Below, piece after piece: positions 33,757 to 46,833 of a stretch of DNA of 64,000 bases (within the stretch, counting starts at the first letter, position 1; the number at the start of each line of letters is the position of its first letter). Source of the DNA: Malania oleifera (taxonomy: Eukaryota > Streptophyta > Magnoliopsida > Santalales > Ximeniaceae). The notes under the pieces are model-generated. The model did not search any database. It had not been told where the DNA came from and saw only the letters and a program-made list of their open reading frames with translations. The translations under genes were made by a program, and so were the position numbers. The stretch is from contig NC_080422.1 in assembly GCF_029873635.1 (NCBI RefSeq), positions 6,103,264 to 6,167,263 of the forward strand, read 5' to 3'.

Positions 33757-35749
33757 AGACGTGTCTCAAGTTAGGCCTCTTACATAACTCAAAGCAACTT
33801 TCCCATACCAAATTGGAACGATAACAATATCTATTCAAAGTAATAGTAGTCAAAATATGGAGGGTATATAAGCAGTGTTATATAATTCCAATTGACTGGA
33901 ATAACCAAAGTCTAGCTGCTCTTACTTTTGCATTGACTTCGTTCTCAATACTGATTTTCAATTGTCTCATTTAGCATCTGTCTATATTTGAACTACCTTG
34001 TAATGTGAATTGTACCATCAAATATGTAAGAAATACCAACAACCTTTGACTTAAAATGGGCTAGAGCTAGATATTTCCTTCTTCCTAGTTTTGTTCTTAA
34101 GGAATTTCTTTTCCTTAGACCTAGACAAACCATGAGGAGCAACTTGAGCATTTTGTGTTTTATCCTTCTTATTTTTTTTCCCTCTTAAAATTTTCTCCAC
34201 AAGTTACATCCATTTCATTTTCAACTTATTATAATAATGTGAGAGATTCATGACTAGGTCATGCACCCCACATGGTATTATCATGCTTAATAGTTGTCAA
34301 TAGTCTTAAATAGTTATCCTTTCTTGTCTTGTCTTGTAGGATTTAGTAAATTTTACAATAGCTTTAAGAAATGACCTAAAATTCTCAATTTATGGACTTC
34401 TCAAATTATTGCTTTACTAATTAAAATACTCCCATTTTCATAACATGCCATATAATTTGTGTGCTCTTTGCTTCTCCTCTTTCCACTCCTCACTAGCTGT
34501 AGTTTAGTTGACGGATGAGATCTTTGTTGTTTTGTAGGTTCATAAACCTTCGAACATAGTGTATAATCAGGAGAGTATAAAAGAAGTGATAGTTGTTTCT
34601 TTTGATAAAGAGAGAAGGAAAAAAAGAAAAGGCCAAATGATTTATCTTTTTATTACCTAGATAACTAGAGAGATCATTAAAAAAGAAGAAGGATTTAACA
34701 TTGTTTTACGAAATTGACATTTCATTTGTTAGCTAATATGGTATGTTTAATTTTTGTGAAGGTATTTTTGGTATTTAGAAAAAATCTATTAAAAAGGTTG
34801 TCGTTTCTCTTCAAATTTCTCAATTATTGAAGCAATTAAAAAATAGGATTACAAAAGATTTTTAATCTCCGAGTGAGCGCGAGATTTTCAGTTCATTTAT
34901 TACCCTACCGAGTCACTCAATCCAAGCAAAATTTAAGAGACTCAATCTAATCTTTTTTGAAAAGAGATTTCGATTCTTTTGAAGGCCCATCAATCCTCAA
35001 AATTAAGTCAATATTTAACAAACGAAGGCTGGAGAAGTGTTGGGAACCAATTCAAAATGTGTTGGCACCAACTTAAAATATAAAAGTAATTAAATTATGT
35101 TTTAAAATGTGTCCGGGCCATTGCTTACTAGAAGGAACCAAGATAATTTGTATTATATAGGAACACAGCCTAAAACATCACAGGGCTGGTGCATGGTTCT
35201 CTCGAACAAATATTTTATTGTGGTTCACTATAGATATATGATACAGAGCTCTGCATTATTTTAGACATGTGCTTTGTGTCATTTCAATGGTCTGTCGTCT
35301 TCGTAATTAGCAAATTTCTTGTTTAAGCGATTCCTCTTATAAAATTATCTTTAGGTCTTTTGGCATGACATTTCACCCACTCTGTTTCAGATGCTCTGTT
35401 GTGATTCAAACTTGATTGATTTATGCTTAAATTCATTGCAATATAAGAAGCATTTCTGGGGCATTTGAAGGGTGTCCCATTTGGGTAAAAGTGAAAGCCT
35501 CGTGGGCCAAAATGGATGTTGCTGGTTCCCAGTGTCGAGAAAATGAAGCAATCCCCTGTTTTCTTTTGACCAATCTTTTCAGCTTTAGCTAGTTTTTACT
35601 CTATACCCTTCCAGTCATTGAGACCATACTCTAATCAATATAAGTCTAGTTGTGTCTTTAGATCCTTTAATAGATACTAGTTTATGTATTATAGGATACT
35701 TGGATTTTTTATTATTTATATATGTTAAAATTTATCTGTATAAAATATT
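33757..35749. other. AT-rich intergenic stretch
   Basis: No ORF, RNA gene or recognisable mobile element was seen. Poly-A/T tracts and short AT words dominate. Confidence 0.5.
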
Positions 35750-38100
35750 GGGTGGTGAGTCGATTTAAGTTTTAAAATTTTCTGATTTAACTAGTTTAGC
35801 ATATTCTCATGAAAACACATGGTGTCATAATAGTACTTAAGAGGATAACACTTATTTTCATAAAGAATCGTCATTTCAATAAGCTCATTATCAATACTAC
35901 AATGCACTTTTTATTTTTATTTTTAGATAAGCTCCTTTATTTAAAGTAAAGAGAATCTCAAAGCAGAGGATAATTGATCCTAGCTCATAACTCTTCTTTC
36001 AAACCTTTCATGATCCCTTTTTGACTTGTGTTAAGAGAGTTTTTCCAAAGTTCGAATTCTATTCGCCTTATTTTCTTTTAAGAATCATAGGATTTACTTT
36101 GTTGTATGACATCATTGACATGTGATTGGTTAACCTAACTTGCTCATTTTTCCTTATTAGTAATACAAGGGATTTTCACTAGACTAAACAAAGTAAGAAT
36201 AGCACTTGGAGGATAATACCAACTTCCGGACACAGAATCGTTCTTCATGAAAAAAAAAAAAATAGCACTTAGAATAACACTAACTTCCAAAGAGAATCAC
36301 TCTTCATGAAACTCTTTATCAACCCGTCCAATATACTTGTTCCACTCCAATTGTTCATCTAATGTGAAATTACACAATTGCCATATATAAACACTTCTAC
36401 TAGCAAGAAAATGGAATCTAAATAAAGAGATAAGTGAGTATTCATTCATTACGCTCCTTTTCAACCTTTCATAATTTCCTTTTGACCTCGCTCATGGGAG
36501 TCTTTTCCAAGATTTGGATTCTAATCACTTTATTTTCTTTTATTTGTAGGGTTTGGCCTTGAGCGTAATGGAGACTAGAAACTGTATCACCAGTTACCAA
36601 CTAAGACCTTGCTGGTTATTTATTTGAGTCAAATTATGTCATAATCACTCAAAATCACAGGGACTGGTTAGTTTTCCCAACCTGGCTTTCTTATTTTTCA
36701 TAATTACTAGTGTAAGGTATTTTTTATTGGATTACTTGGTGTCACAATTATACTTTAACACCCACTTCCACAGAGGATCACCATGCCAAGAAAACAACTC
36801 CCAGCACATTCTATTCACTGTTGCACTCAAACATTATAAATGAACTCTTTTTTATTTAAAAGAAAGGGATTCTAAAAAAAAAAAAGGTTAGCCGATTTTA
36901 ACTTACTACATTATTTTCAAACTTTTCACAATCCCCTTTTGACATAGGAAATCGGGAGTTTTTTCAAAGCAAAGAGTGAAAATTACATCAACAATTATCA
37001 ATTAGGATGATGATGATGATTAACTTGAGTCAAAGTGTCGCCAATAATCACCAAATATCATAAGACTTGATTGGTTGTATAAAATGTAAAGTGATTAGTT
37101 GGTTTAATCTAACTTTCTATTTCTCTCAATTTCTAATTCAATGTATTTTCACTGAACTATGTGGCGCTAGGATGACACTTGCAGGATAACACCCACTTGC
37201 ACAGAGAATTGCCATACCAAGAGGATCTCAAAAAAAGAGTTGGTCCAACATCACTCGCTACACTCCTCTCAATCTATCCTTGATTGGTTGCATAACGTGT
37301 AACGTGGTTAATCAACTTTACCTAACCTTTTTTATTTTTATTGATTACCAATACATGGTATTTTCATCAAACTATATGGAGTTAGAATTACACTTGGAGG
37401 ATGACACTAACTTGTAGAGAGAATTGCCGAGCCATCAAACCATTTAGCAACCCCTCCAATTTGCTTGTTCCAATCCCATTAATCACCCGATGAGAAATTA
37501 CAATCAATTGCCATAAATATACACTTCTAGTTACAAGAAAAAGGAATCTAAATAAAGAGATAAGTCAATCTTCACTTGCTACATTCTCTTAAACATTTCA
37601 TAATTTATATTTTTGACATGAGTATTAGAGAATTTTTCGATAGTGAGGACTGGAAGGTTATCAATTAAGATGATGATGGTTATTATTTGAACCAAACTGC
37701 CCCGAAGTCACAAAAATTCGTAAGATTTGATTGGTCCTCGTAAAAATGTAAAATGGTTGGAGGATAACAGCCACTTGCGCAGAGTTGCTATGCTAAGAAG
37801 GCCCTTACCAACACTTTCTATCCATTTTTTTTTTTCACTCCCATCAATCACCCAACATCAATTGCGTGAAATGCTCATAAATTTATTTAAAGAAAATTTA
37901 AGGAAATAATTATGTCAATCATCATTTGCTACACTCCTTTTAATCTTTTCACAATTTTTTTTTTTTTTTTTTTTTCTTACGTATCGGAATTTTCTCAAAA
38001 GTTGATTTTTAATTACTTTATCTTCTTTATTTGTAGGACATGACTCTAAATGGAGACAGATACAAACTATATATATCAAGGTGATATGACTTTTACTCTC
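35750..38100. repeat. Degenerate tandem array, about 450-bp units
   Basis: The same ordered set of non-coding blocks recurs at least five times: a GGATAACACxxACTT...GAGAAT block (35841, 36211, 36755, 37182, 37399, 37762), a TTTTTGACxTG...GAGTTTTTCCAA block (36013, 36481, 36938, 37610, 37970), a CTAATCACTTTATTTTCTTT-ATTTGTAGG block, and a TGATTGGTTAACCTAAC...TATTTTCACTxAACTA block (36113, 36660, 37092, 37302). Steps between blocks are about 360-670 bp. Units differ a great deal, so the array is old. No reading frame survives. It ends about 700 bp before the R3-MYB start codon. Confidence 0.65.
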
Positions 38101-38748
38101 TTTCTCTATTTATTTTTCATGTTCTACATGTTTTAAAACAAGTATTAACTTTTTTGGTGGAACAATGGGCCTGAGCAAAAAAAAATAGGAGCAGACCACA
38201 TCTTGATGTTTCCTCCTTTCTATCTCAATTTTGGTTTGAGCCGTATAGTGTCTAAAGGACATGTTGTCCAAAACATCGACACACAACTCACTCAATGCAC
38301 TTTACAATACTAAAGGATTTTTTTTTTTTTAAAGTGAATTATCTATTGAGATTCGCATTGTGAGAATAAATTATAATAAACGAATTGTAGTAACAAAACT
38401 TTACTCTATTCCGCAATTTTCATGTATTTCTCTCTAAAGAGAGCTTCAGGTTTAGATTGTATGTCCTTTATAAGAACTTTAAATTAGTCAACTACTTAGA
38501 AACTTACAAGATCATAATGATACAAGGATAAAAAAGTTTGAAATTCTACCATGGTTAGTTTTGTGTGTGTGTGTGTGTATGTATGGAGAGCCATACACAT
38601 GGTTGGAAACAAAATTGACAGAAAAATACAATTCCCCCCATTCATTAATCTTTTTTTTTTTTTGGCTACTCCCACCCTTCCCCTTCTAATTTATTAAAAA
38701 CCCATTTCCCCCCACCATACAAACCCACCCAAGAAATCAATTTCACCA

Positions 38749-38782
<34 letters not shown>
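38749..38782. repeat. (CT)n microsatellite in the R3-MYB 5' leader
   Basis: A pure CT run of about 16 units ends 7 bases before the start codon at 38789. Pyrimidine-rich tracts are common in plant 5' UTRs. A length polymorphism here could affect expression or translation. Confidence 0.85.
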
Positions 38783-38784
<2 letters not shown>

Positions 38785-38788
38785 TAGA

Positions 38789-39276
38789 ATGGAAAACCAG
38801 CGTTGGCGGAAACAACCCAAGAGGAGCAAGCTAATTAAGGATAGCCGCAGCTCTGAAGCAGGTTTGTTATATTTCATCTCTTAATTTAATTTAATTGTCT
38901 CATCATCTTTTACATATGTCTCCATTAGTTAATTAATTCCTGCATCAAAATTTTCAATTTTCCTCCTTTCTAGAATTTACTTTCTCGTGTTTCGACCGTT
39001 TGGTTGCCCAGAAAAGCCTCCAAAAATTTCTATATTGACTTGCTGAGACGTAGGACTATATATATAAATGTATGCTTTTGCGTACATATTTATGCACATA
39101 TTTGTATGATTTTAGATTACTTTAATTTTATTTTGATTGATTCTTACATGATGCATCCTATTTTTTAATTTAATCGGGCAAAAATGCATTTATTTAATCA
39201 TTCATATGGCATATTAATTACATTATTATATTAAATTATTACTGCAATGCAATGTAATATTTATTAATTACATACA

Positions 39277-39316
<40 letters not shown>

Positions 39317-39466
39317 AATGGTTGATTTATTTACTTGTAGAAGAAGTGAGCAGTGTTGAGTGGCAGTTCATAAGCATGACAGAGCAAGAAGAGGACCTAA
39401 TTTCCAGGATGTACAAGCTCGTGGGAGACAGGTAATTTACTTAATTTCATTTAATCAAGCTTACTG

Positions 39467-39504
<38 letters not shown>

Positions 39505-42500
39505 CCTTAAATTAAATAATGGAAGGATTAGGGGTGTAAGTAAGTCAAGCCTACTTGCAAGTTATTAATTTGCTCGATTCTACTCTAGTTCGAACTCGAT
39601 AATAGTACTCAAATTGAGTTTTGAGTCTAACACATTTTTTTAGTTTTATTATTTTTGTAAGTTATATAATATATACTTTATAAACATATTTAATATTATA
39701 TGCATATATATAAAGACGTGCGTAATTTTAATTTATAATTGAGTCAATTGAACTTAATCAAATTAAACTCAAGTTTTTAGAATTTTAGTTGAGTGAAGTT
39801 TGAGGTTTACAATTTAGAAATCGATGGAGTTTGAGTTTGATATTTTCAAATCGAATGGAAATTGAGTATTTTTTTTTTTATTCTATTGACTTGACTTCAA
39901 TTGAATGGAGGCCCAATGAGTCTGATCCAATTGCACCAAAAGTCATACATCTTTTAACATATATTCTTCTCTTTCCTATCCATATAAGTTTCGATCTCAA
40001 AACATTTGAAATGAAAATTTCAAACTCTAGCCCTTTTTAAGTTTTAATAATTTTCAAAAGGGTCACGTACATATACGCGCATGCGTGTTGGTTCATCATT
40101 CCCATGACCCTATAATGCTCTTGTCGTGCCACCAGAGAGAGAGACAGAATGCGTGTTGGTTCATTATTCCCATGACCCTATAATGCTCTTGTGGTGCCAC
40201 CAGAGAGAGAGAGAGAGAGAGAGAGCATGCGTTACAATTATGGAAAAAAGGATGAGCAGCTAGCGATCAAAACTGGGTCTGCTCTGCATGCATGCTGGGG
40301 CTGGCCCTAGTATTTCAGTTCAAAAGGTTTGATTTAGTTTTACAACTTTAACATTTTTCGGATCGAATACTGAGACCATTGGAAAAAAGATTATAGGATG
40401 GGGAAGCCATCTCATACTTAGGCTTGAAAAAAGAAGAAGAAGAAGATTAAGAAAAAATTACGTGTATATGCAATGGCATTTTCAAAATTAGACTTCTTGA
40501 TGTATTGATATGTTCATCAGTTTTCGATTATTGATTCATAGTTTTCGATTATTGGTTCATAGTTAGGTCAAACAACTAAAGTGTTTAATGAAACTAGTTT
40601 TATTCAATTAGAGATGGGTCATAAGGCTTCTCACTTTATGAAGGTAAGGGGAAGATGAGCCAAAGACTTCTTGCTTTGCAATGGCAAGAAAAGGGCTATC
40701 GTAACGTAAACAACTTTACCCTTAACTTTTTTATGTAGAAAATTTTTTTTTTTGGTTAAAAAATTTTGAACGCATGACCAAGTCACCACAAAGGAGCAAT
40801 CTTATCAATTCAATTAGCAATTTGACTATAGTATGTGTGTGAATATTTATAAAATTGTTTATATATAATAAAGTAAATAAACTTAGAGGACATTAAGCTT
40901 AGATTATCTTCAAAGCTTTCACAAACTTATGATTTTCTTTGATATTTAATTCAAAACAAAATTACTATCTTGTAAGAATATTTTTCTTTTGTTCCATTAA
41001 TCAAAACTACTAACAATATATGAATATCTAATCTTATTTCAATAAAATTATTCAAATACCAAATACTTTGCTTTTTATGATGATGTGCATGTTAATAATA
41101 ATAATAATAATAATAATGATAATAATAATAATGATAATAATAATACTAATATCTAGCTGATGACATCGTTTAATAATAATCATAAAGAAAATTAATAATA
41201 GTAATAATAATAGGAACAAAAACAACAATCAATAGGAACAAAAACAACAATCTCTACTTTTTAATCATAATAATTGAAAGGTGCAAAAAATAAGTTTAAT
41301 TAAAATTATTGTTCTCATTAATCTTAATACTCCCTTAGCTTTCTTTTTAACGATATAAATGTGAAAAAGAACACGTTAGATTACCACTTTGGGTAAAGTG
41401 GTAATTTAATGTGGTATTAGAGTTGATTACCAGGAAATCTTGGGTTCTAGTATTGTTGCTCGCGTTTACTGTGATATTTAAAAAAAAAAAATTATTATGT
41501 TCCTCATCATGATGCTATTTATCGCATGTTTATCTCTCCACGTGTTGTTGGATTGCACGTGCGGGGGAGTGTTAAAGCTTGACATACATTGTTAGTTTAT
41601 AACCTAACAGCTTAAACTTTTAGGTAAAGTGGTAATCTTACATGAACAATGCTATCAAGTCGTCTTTGCTTGGAAGGAGGAGGAAAATTGAGTTTAGACC
41701 TAAGTTGGTTTTAAGACTCAAATAAAAAAAATTTAAAAATAAAATTATGAATATTTGATAATCGAAGAAAATTGGCAACCCTATTATATCAAGTAAAAAA
41801 TTAATGGAGTGATTTTGCCAGTGAAAAAAAAAAACAATAGAATATGCATATTAATTAATTAATTAGTTAATTAGCAGAGGGGATGAATGTTTCCTTGTCT
41901 TCTTATCTTCTGCCGAACCCATCTGCCTTCTTTCGTCCTATATACTATATTTCCTTTGGATATGAATTCCTGTCGGTGGCATCGGCATGAATAATGATAG
42001 AAAGCTTCCAAAGTTTTCTCAATAAAACACTGCTTGCTGGGGTTTGTAGTAGGGTCATCGATTGATTCTTCTGCTTTTATTTTATTTTTTCTAACTATGA
42101 ATTCTAATTTGGATGAACTCTTCAAACTTTTCAAGCTGCATTATGTCAGAAAAGGATGTGATCGGCCTCATGATTTACTCCTAAAAGAATCAATGAAATT
42201 AAATCTAAGATCTCGAGGAAGTCTTTGCCTGTATTAGCATATCCCTTAACTAAAATTGAATAGTATTTTGTATCAATCTCAATGCCAAATTCTGTAGTAC
42301 CTGCAAATACTTGAGCATTTTCTTCAAAACAAAAATATAAATATACAATGGTGTGTAAGTTGAGGTGTGACTCTGTTCAATTATAACAACAATCTAGAGT
42401 GAACAAGAGATATAGCATCATATTTCTTATAACTTGGTATCAAACTATTCCTGGTACAGACAATTATGAAGAGAGCTCCCCAAATCTATTGTCCAAGTAT

Positions 42501-45190
42501 GATGGAAATAGATGTTGATTAAAGCAACTAATTATAATGAATTTTTTTGTTGAGTAAACTATTTGTCATTACAATCTGGAGCATGATCTTCAATTACTCT
42601 TCGTTTCATCCTTGGCAACCAAGTCAAATGGTTTGTTGTCATCATTATTATGATTTTTCTAAGGCCTTGTTTGAACCTTAAAAATCTCTTCATAGGACAA
42701 GATGGACTTCACAAAGAGATATGTTCTGGCTAGTTCTAGCCAATTATCCTTATACAACTTTTTTTTTTTTTTTTTTTTTTCTCTTCCCGTCAATGTTTTG
42801 TAAACCTTTTGTTGAACTGCAATATCAATCATCCACATCTATCACGGGTTTAAATTTACCTCATTGAACTTGTTGAGCTTGGTCCCAGACTTAAATGCAA
42901 AGGCTGCCTCTTGCCAAGTCCCCCTTAAGACCTCGTCGGGCCTTTCATTATTAGGTAAGCTATTGCATGGAGGGCGATCCACTTGCAAATTTTAAGTAAA
43001 CTACCTTCTTGAATATGAGATACAACTTAATAATCATTATAACTATATACATTGTGCCCTGACTACATAGGGAGAGATGATCTATTCGTCACTGCTAGCT
43101 TATAGGATTATTAATTTGATTGGACTATTAAAATGCCAACTTATTTGGTCCAAAAGACTCTGAGCTGGTACAAAAATTTCAAAATCAAAAAATGATCACG
43201 AATTGAGCTAAGCGTAAACTAAACTAACAAATCAAAATCTAAAGATTCAAATTATTTTTGCTTACTATATGTTTTTTATGCATACAATATGTTTACTAAT
43301 ATTATTTTGACATAATTTGAACTTGTAATTAATAATTTTTCTCAAATCTTAACTCAAATTTTTGAGATCATGGATTATTTTTTGTTATATTTAAAGCTTA
43401 CTTTAAACTTAATTTTGAGACTTATTTTTTCAATTATAAGTATATTGTAAGCTAGTCGAACTCAGTTTGAACTGGCTCAAACACAATGGACTAGAATGGG
43501 TTTGATTTTTTTTTTTAATTATTATTAATTTACAACAAGTTTCAACTAAACTTAACCAAACTTAACTTGCCCATCAATTGACAACCCTACTAATTAAATA
43601 TACGATCCATCCATTGTTCATATCTTTCTTTGAGTAAAATCCATGAACTTGTTATGGGATTGAACTCGAGTGTAACATAATGGGCACGTAAAAAAAAAAA
43701 AAAAAGATTTCAAAGAAATGGACTTGGAGCCAAATTAATTCATTATAAAGAAATCTTCACTTTGGTGCCCACTTGCCATTTTCTAAAATAGCCTTACACA
43801 AGATTGACGAGTATTAATCAAATAGTAAACATGAAGATAATGTAATATAAAATATATTATTTACCTAATAGCTGCAACTTTTGTTTGGGTTTTATTTTTT
43901 AATATTATAAAATATTTTTTTAATAAATTAATTTCAATATAAAAGGGAAGCACTATTGGCACTCTAAAAAAATACCTCTAGCACTACATTTTTTCGCACA
44001 CAATAAAATAAGGCTATAAAATGCAGAAAAACTCTCTTATATTAAAAGTTAGTTGCACAATACCCCATGAACTAAAACAATTATCATATAATCACCTTCC
44101 AAGTATTTTTAATACTCTATATCTCCCTTCCCTCTAATTAATGGTTAGAATCTTTAATGAAGTAAACCTTGAGCCTTTAATTCCAAAAATACCCTTATGT
44201 TAATACAAATAGACAGCACTTTGTGGGAAGATCATTAAAAAAATTACTAGTATTGAGAAAAAATTCCCTAATTTCATGGTACAACCAAGTTAGTAGCACT
44301 GATAAGCAGATCTTTTTCTGCGGTCACCTCCCCTCATAATGATCTAATCACAATTGAGGTGGGCATGACTGTTATTCATTAGCGACTACAAAGACTTTTT
44401 TTTTTTGGCGACAAACTTGGCAATGCTTCTCCCACCACCCTTTTCAAAATCACCTTCATCAACAACCAAGATTTCTACCACACCATCTTGATTGACAGTT
44501 GTAATGTATCCATCTGCATAAAGTCATTCAAGGGTATCAAAGAATACAACTATGTAGGCTGCATGAGCAACTTGAACTCAATTTGTCCGGAACATAATAT
44601 ACCCATCTGCATAAAAAAGTCCTTCATTGACGAGATAATGAAAATTACGTAAAGATTGTATGTACATAGGCACATTATTGAACTATATAAACCATTGTGT
44701 ACGAATTTTCTTTTGATTTAACCTTAAGACAAGTTATCACAACGTAGACCTTTTCCAATGCTACAATGTGACATCTTTTTATTAGTTGATATGGACATTT
44801 AGTTTGAGATATGTTTCATTACTTGATGAAGTGTGTAGGCAATGACATTAATTATTATAATTTTTATGATGTGCTGTGGAAAATTACACTGCATTTGAAC
44901 CTTACATTTTGAAAGTTGGAGTCTTGAAAACATATCCTACCTATTTTCGTTATTACTCAAATAGTTAATTACTATGACAATGATTATGCATAGATGCACT
45001 GTAATTAATAATGAACAGGTGGGAATTAATAGCTGGTCGAATCCCTGGACGGAAAGTCGAAGAAATAGAGAGATTTTGGATGATGAAGCATGGTGAGGTC
45101 TTTGCCCACAAAAGGAAGCTTCATAATATTGCCACCAATAGTTGTTCTAAAAAGGCTAGTAATTCCCATTGTCAGACCTTAATTTGTTAA
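38789..45190 (+). CDS. R3-MYB single-repeat transcription factor, CAPRICE/TRIPTYCHON type (111 aa)
   Basis: Three exons join in frame: 38789-38861, 39341-39431 and 45019-45190 (336 nt, GT-AG borders). The protein is 111 residues with one R3 MYB repeat at about 32-78 (EWQFISMTEQEEDLI ... RWELIAGRIPGR ... IERFWMMKH). The bHLH-binding signature DLx2Rx3Lx6Lx3R is complete (Asp43, Leu44, Arg47, Leu51, Leu58, Arg62). There is no R2 repeat and no activation domain. Known family members move between epidermal cells and compete with R2R3-MYBs for GL3/EGL3-type bHLH partners, repressing trichome fate and promoting root hairs; some limit anthocyanin. The exon breaks fall where they do in this family. 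Which paralogue it is (CPC, TRY, ETC) cannot be decided from sequence alone. Intron 2 is unusually long at 5.6 kb. Confidence 0.92.
40081..40228. repeat. 69-bp tandem duplication ending in GA repeats
   Basis: GCGTGTTGGTTCAT(C/T)ATTCCC...GTGCCACCAGAGAGAG occurs at 40083 and 40152. Each copy ends in a GA tract, and the second is expanded (40200-40225), so slippage between GA tracts may have made the duplication. Confidence 0.85.
41092..41160. repeat. (AAT)n microsatellite, imperfect
   Basis: AATAATAATAAT units with a few ATG interruptions, within intron 2 of the R3-MYB gene. Confidence 0.9.
41535..41640 (+). mobile_element. Copia LTR start fragment
   Basis: CACGTGCGGGGGAG followed by TGTTAAAGCTTGACATACAT matches the polypurine tract and LTR start at 7090-7135. 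It breaks off after about 100 bp. Confidence 0.55.
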
Positions 45191-45429
45191 CCATTTCTAC
45201 GCATTCATTTCTTCGTTGTCATTTGTTTTGGACTTTAGAGTATACATGTACAATCTCTCTCTTATGTATGTGAATTTATGAGAAATACTAAGGTTGTGTT
45301 CATATGTGAAAAATAATTTTTTATCTTTAATTTTGTAAATCATTGCAAAAATATTATCTTATTCATTAGTTTTTCAAACGAATTGATTTAGCGTTTTTCC
45401 CAAATCATGTTTCCTAACAGTATTCCAAC

Positions 45430-45808
45430 TACACAGAACCCTAGATTAGGATCCACACCTAGTCGGTCGGTCAAGGATGCCTTTTAATATTCCTTGATGA
45501 ACCATCTACACTAAATTCACCTAACCAAGGAAAGATCTCAACTCAACCACTTTCTTAATGGTTTTCATTCTTACTTGGTCTACACCTTGGCCTCATCCGT
45601 GTGAAGCTTCCCCACCTCCCATTATGTGGCCCAAGAACATCACATCATCACAAGCAAAGCATACTTCTTCTCAACATAGAATTCATTCTCTTTTAGCTCT
45701 TCAAGGACTTGTCATAAGTGTTATGTAGGTTTGGGCCTTGCAATACACTACAATATCATCTAAATACATCATAATAGATCTATCCACAAAGGGTTGGAAT
45801 ATCCTATT
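45430..45808 (-). pseudogene. Gypsy RT fragment, target of the copia insertion
   Basis: Minus-strand reading gives IFQPFVDRSIMMYLDDIVVYCKA and, after frameshifts, VMFLGHIMG and VVELRSFLG, the order expected of Ty3/gypsy RT. YLDD is intact but stops break the frame. The reading continues for about 20 bp on the far side of the copia element (57069-57090), showing that the copia inserted here. Confidence 0.75.
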
Positions 45809-46833
45809 TGTTGTGAATGATCTCGGAATTTGTGCAGTGGAATTTAAACGCAACAACCAATGAAAAATAAATATGGAATACATACACGCAGTATATTTGA
45901 AAGCAAAATTAACAACGTAAAAATTTTACGTGATTCGGCAATACCTACATGCACAAGAGCAATCGGCAAAGGTTTTCACTATGAGAATGTCAAAGAACAT
46001 AATACAATACAATACAGTGATCTTCCACTCTCAGAATATACCTAGATTCATTCTTTCAAGAGGTAAAAGCCCCTTTAGCGGTCTTAGATGAGCTTTCCTA
46101 ATGCCTTCATGGTATGGTGGGAAACTGCTTTTGAAGAGATCCACGACACGAAGCGGAAGAGCTAAATTTCAAAGCGGCTTTGGAGCGCAAGGAGAGGGAT
46201 GGGGAAGAAAAAAATCCTCCATTTGATCCCCCATCCCTCGATTCAAAGGCAGCCGTTGGGCTAGTATGATCTTATTCCCATAACCCTATTTAGTAAGGCG
46301 ATGAGTGGAGCTAGTCCTCTTATCATCTCCCCCTATTGCACCTTATATCTCTTTCTCCTATGCCTATCCCCGTGGGCGAGCAAGATGAACTGATCACTTT
46401 TCTCTTTTAGAAAGACAAAACTCCGAGTGAACAAGAATCACAGGAGGAGAAAGAGTAGCATAATAAAGTGAAGTCCGTCTTTTTCGCCTACTTGCCTCGG
46501 ATCATTGAACTGGATGACTAAACTTTCTTTCGAGAAGATGCTTTGAAGGAGAAGGCAAGCAACTGGCATAGTTAATGTAGGAGGAGGATTCTAACGTTCA
46601 CATTCAAATTTTGAAATCAACCTTGCTGCCCTAAGCAAATCAGTCAACTAATTGGGCCAATCAGTCGATTATTTCAAACAAAATGTAATTGTCTGAATTT
46701 TGGATCTATCAGTCGACTGAATTGGCCAATTCGTTGACGGTTTGCTACTGCTCCTCAGCACAAGTGACTTTCAATTATGTTTTCTTCCTTGTTTATGCAC
46801 TTCATCAAGTATACGAGCCACAAAAATACAACA
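45809..46833 (-). repeat. 3' LTR of the copia element, with foreign insert
   Basis: It matches the 5' LTR at 56555-57068 over 45809-46043 and 46589-46833. The middle 545 bp have no counterpart in the other LTR. The shared right part contains several CAGTCGACTGA-like palindromic words. Confidence 0.9.
46045..46588. other. Foreign insert in the copia LTR, probably mitochondrial DNA (NUMT)
   Basis: About 545 bp absent from the sister LTR. The composition is clearly richer in G and C than the surrounding DNA, with long unbroken words of the style of plant mitochondrial intergenic DNA (GGGATGGGGAAG, CGAAGCGGAAGAG, CTTTCTTTCGAGAAG, GCCTATCCCCGTGGGCGAGC). No transposon ends, target duplication or ORF is evident. 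The mitochondrial origin is a judgement from composition and style, not a database match. Confidence 0.45.

Larger units (their letters stand above)
39432..45018 (+). other. Intron 2 of the R3-MYB gene (5.6 kb)
   Basis: It contains TA repeats (39472-39500), a MITE-like GGGGTGTAAGTAAGTCAAGCC...GAACTCGA segment at about 39530-39800, a 69-bp duplication at 40081-40216, an AAT repeat at 41092-41160, and a polypurine tract plus copia-LTR start at about 41535-41640. It also has an AACTTGGTATCA primer-site-like word near 42432. Minus-strand ORF 41871-42134 has no recognisable domain. First introns and large introns of MYB genes can hold regulatory sites, but none is identified here. Confidence 0.75.

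Noticed and set aside
37727-37909. 60-aa ORF in the tandem array
   Set aside because: The equivalent position in other units is not open, so no coding constraint is visible.
41871-42237. Overlapping ORFs in R3-MYB intron 2
   Set aside because: No domain recognised. They occupy both strands of the same DNA inside an intron with retrotransposon scraps.
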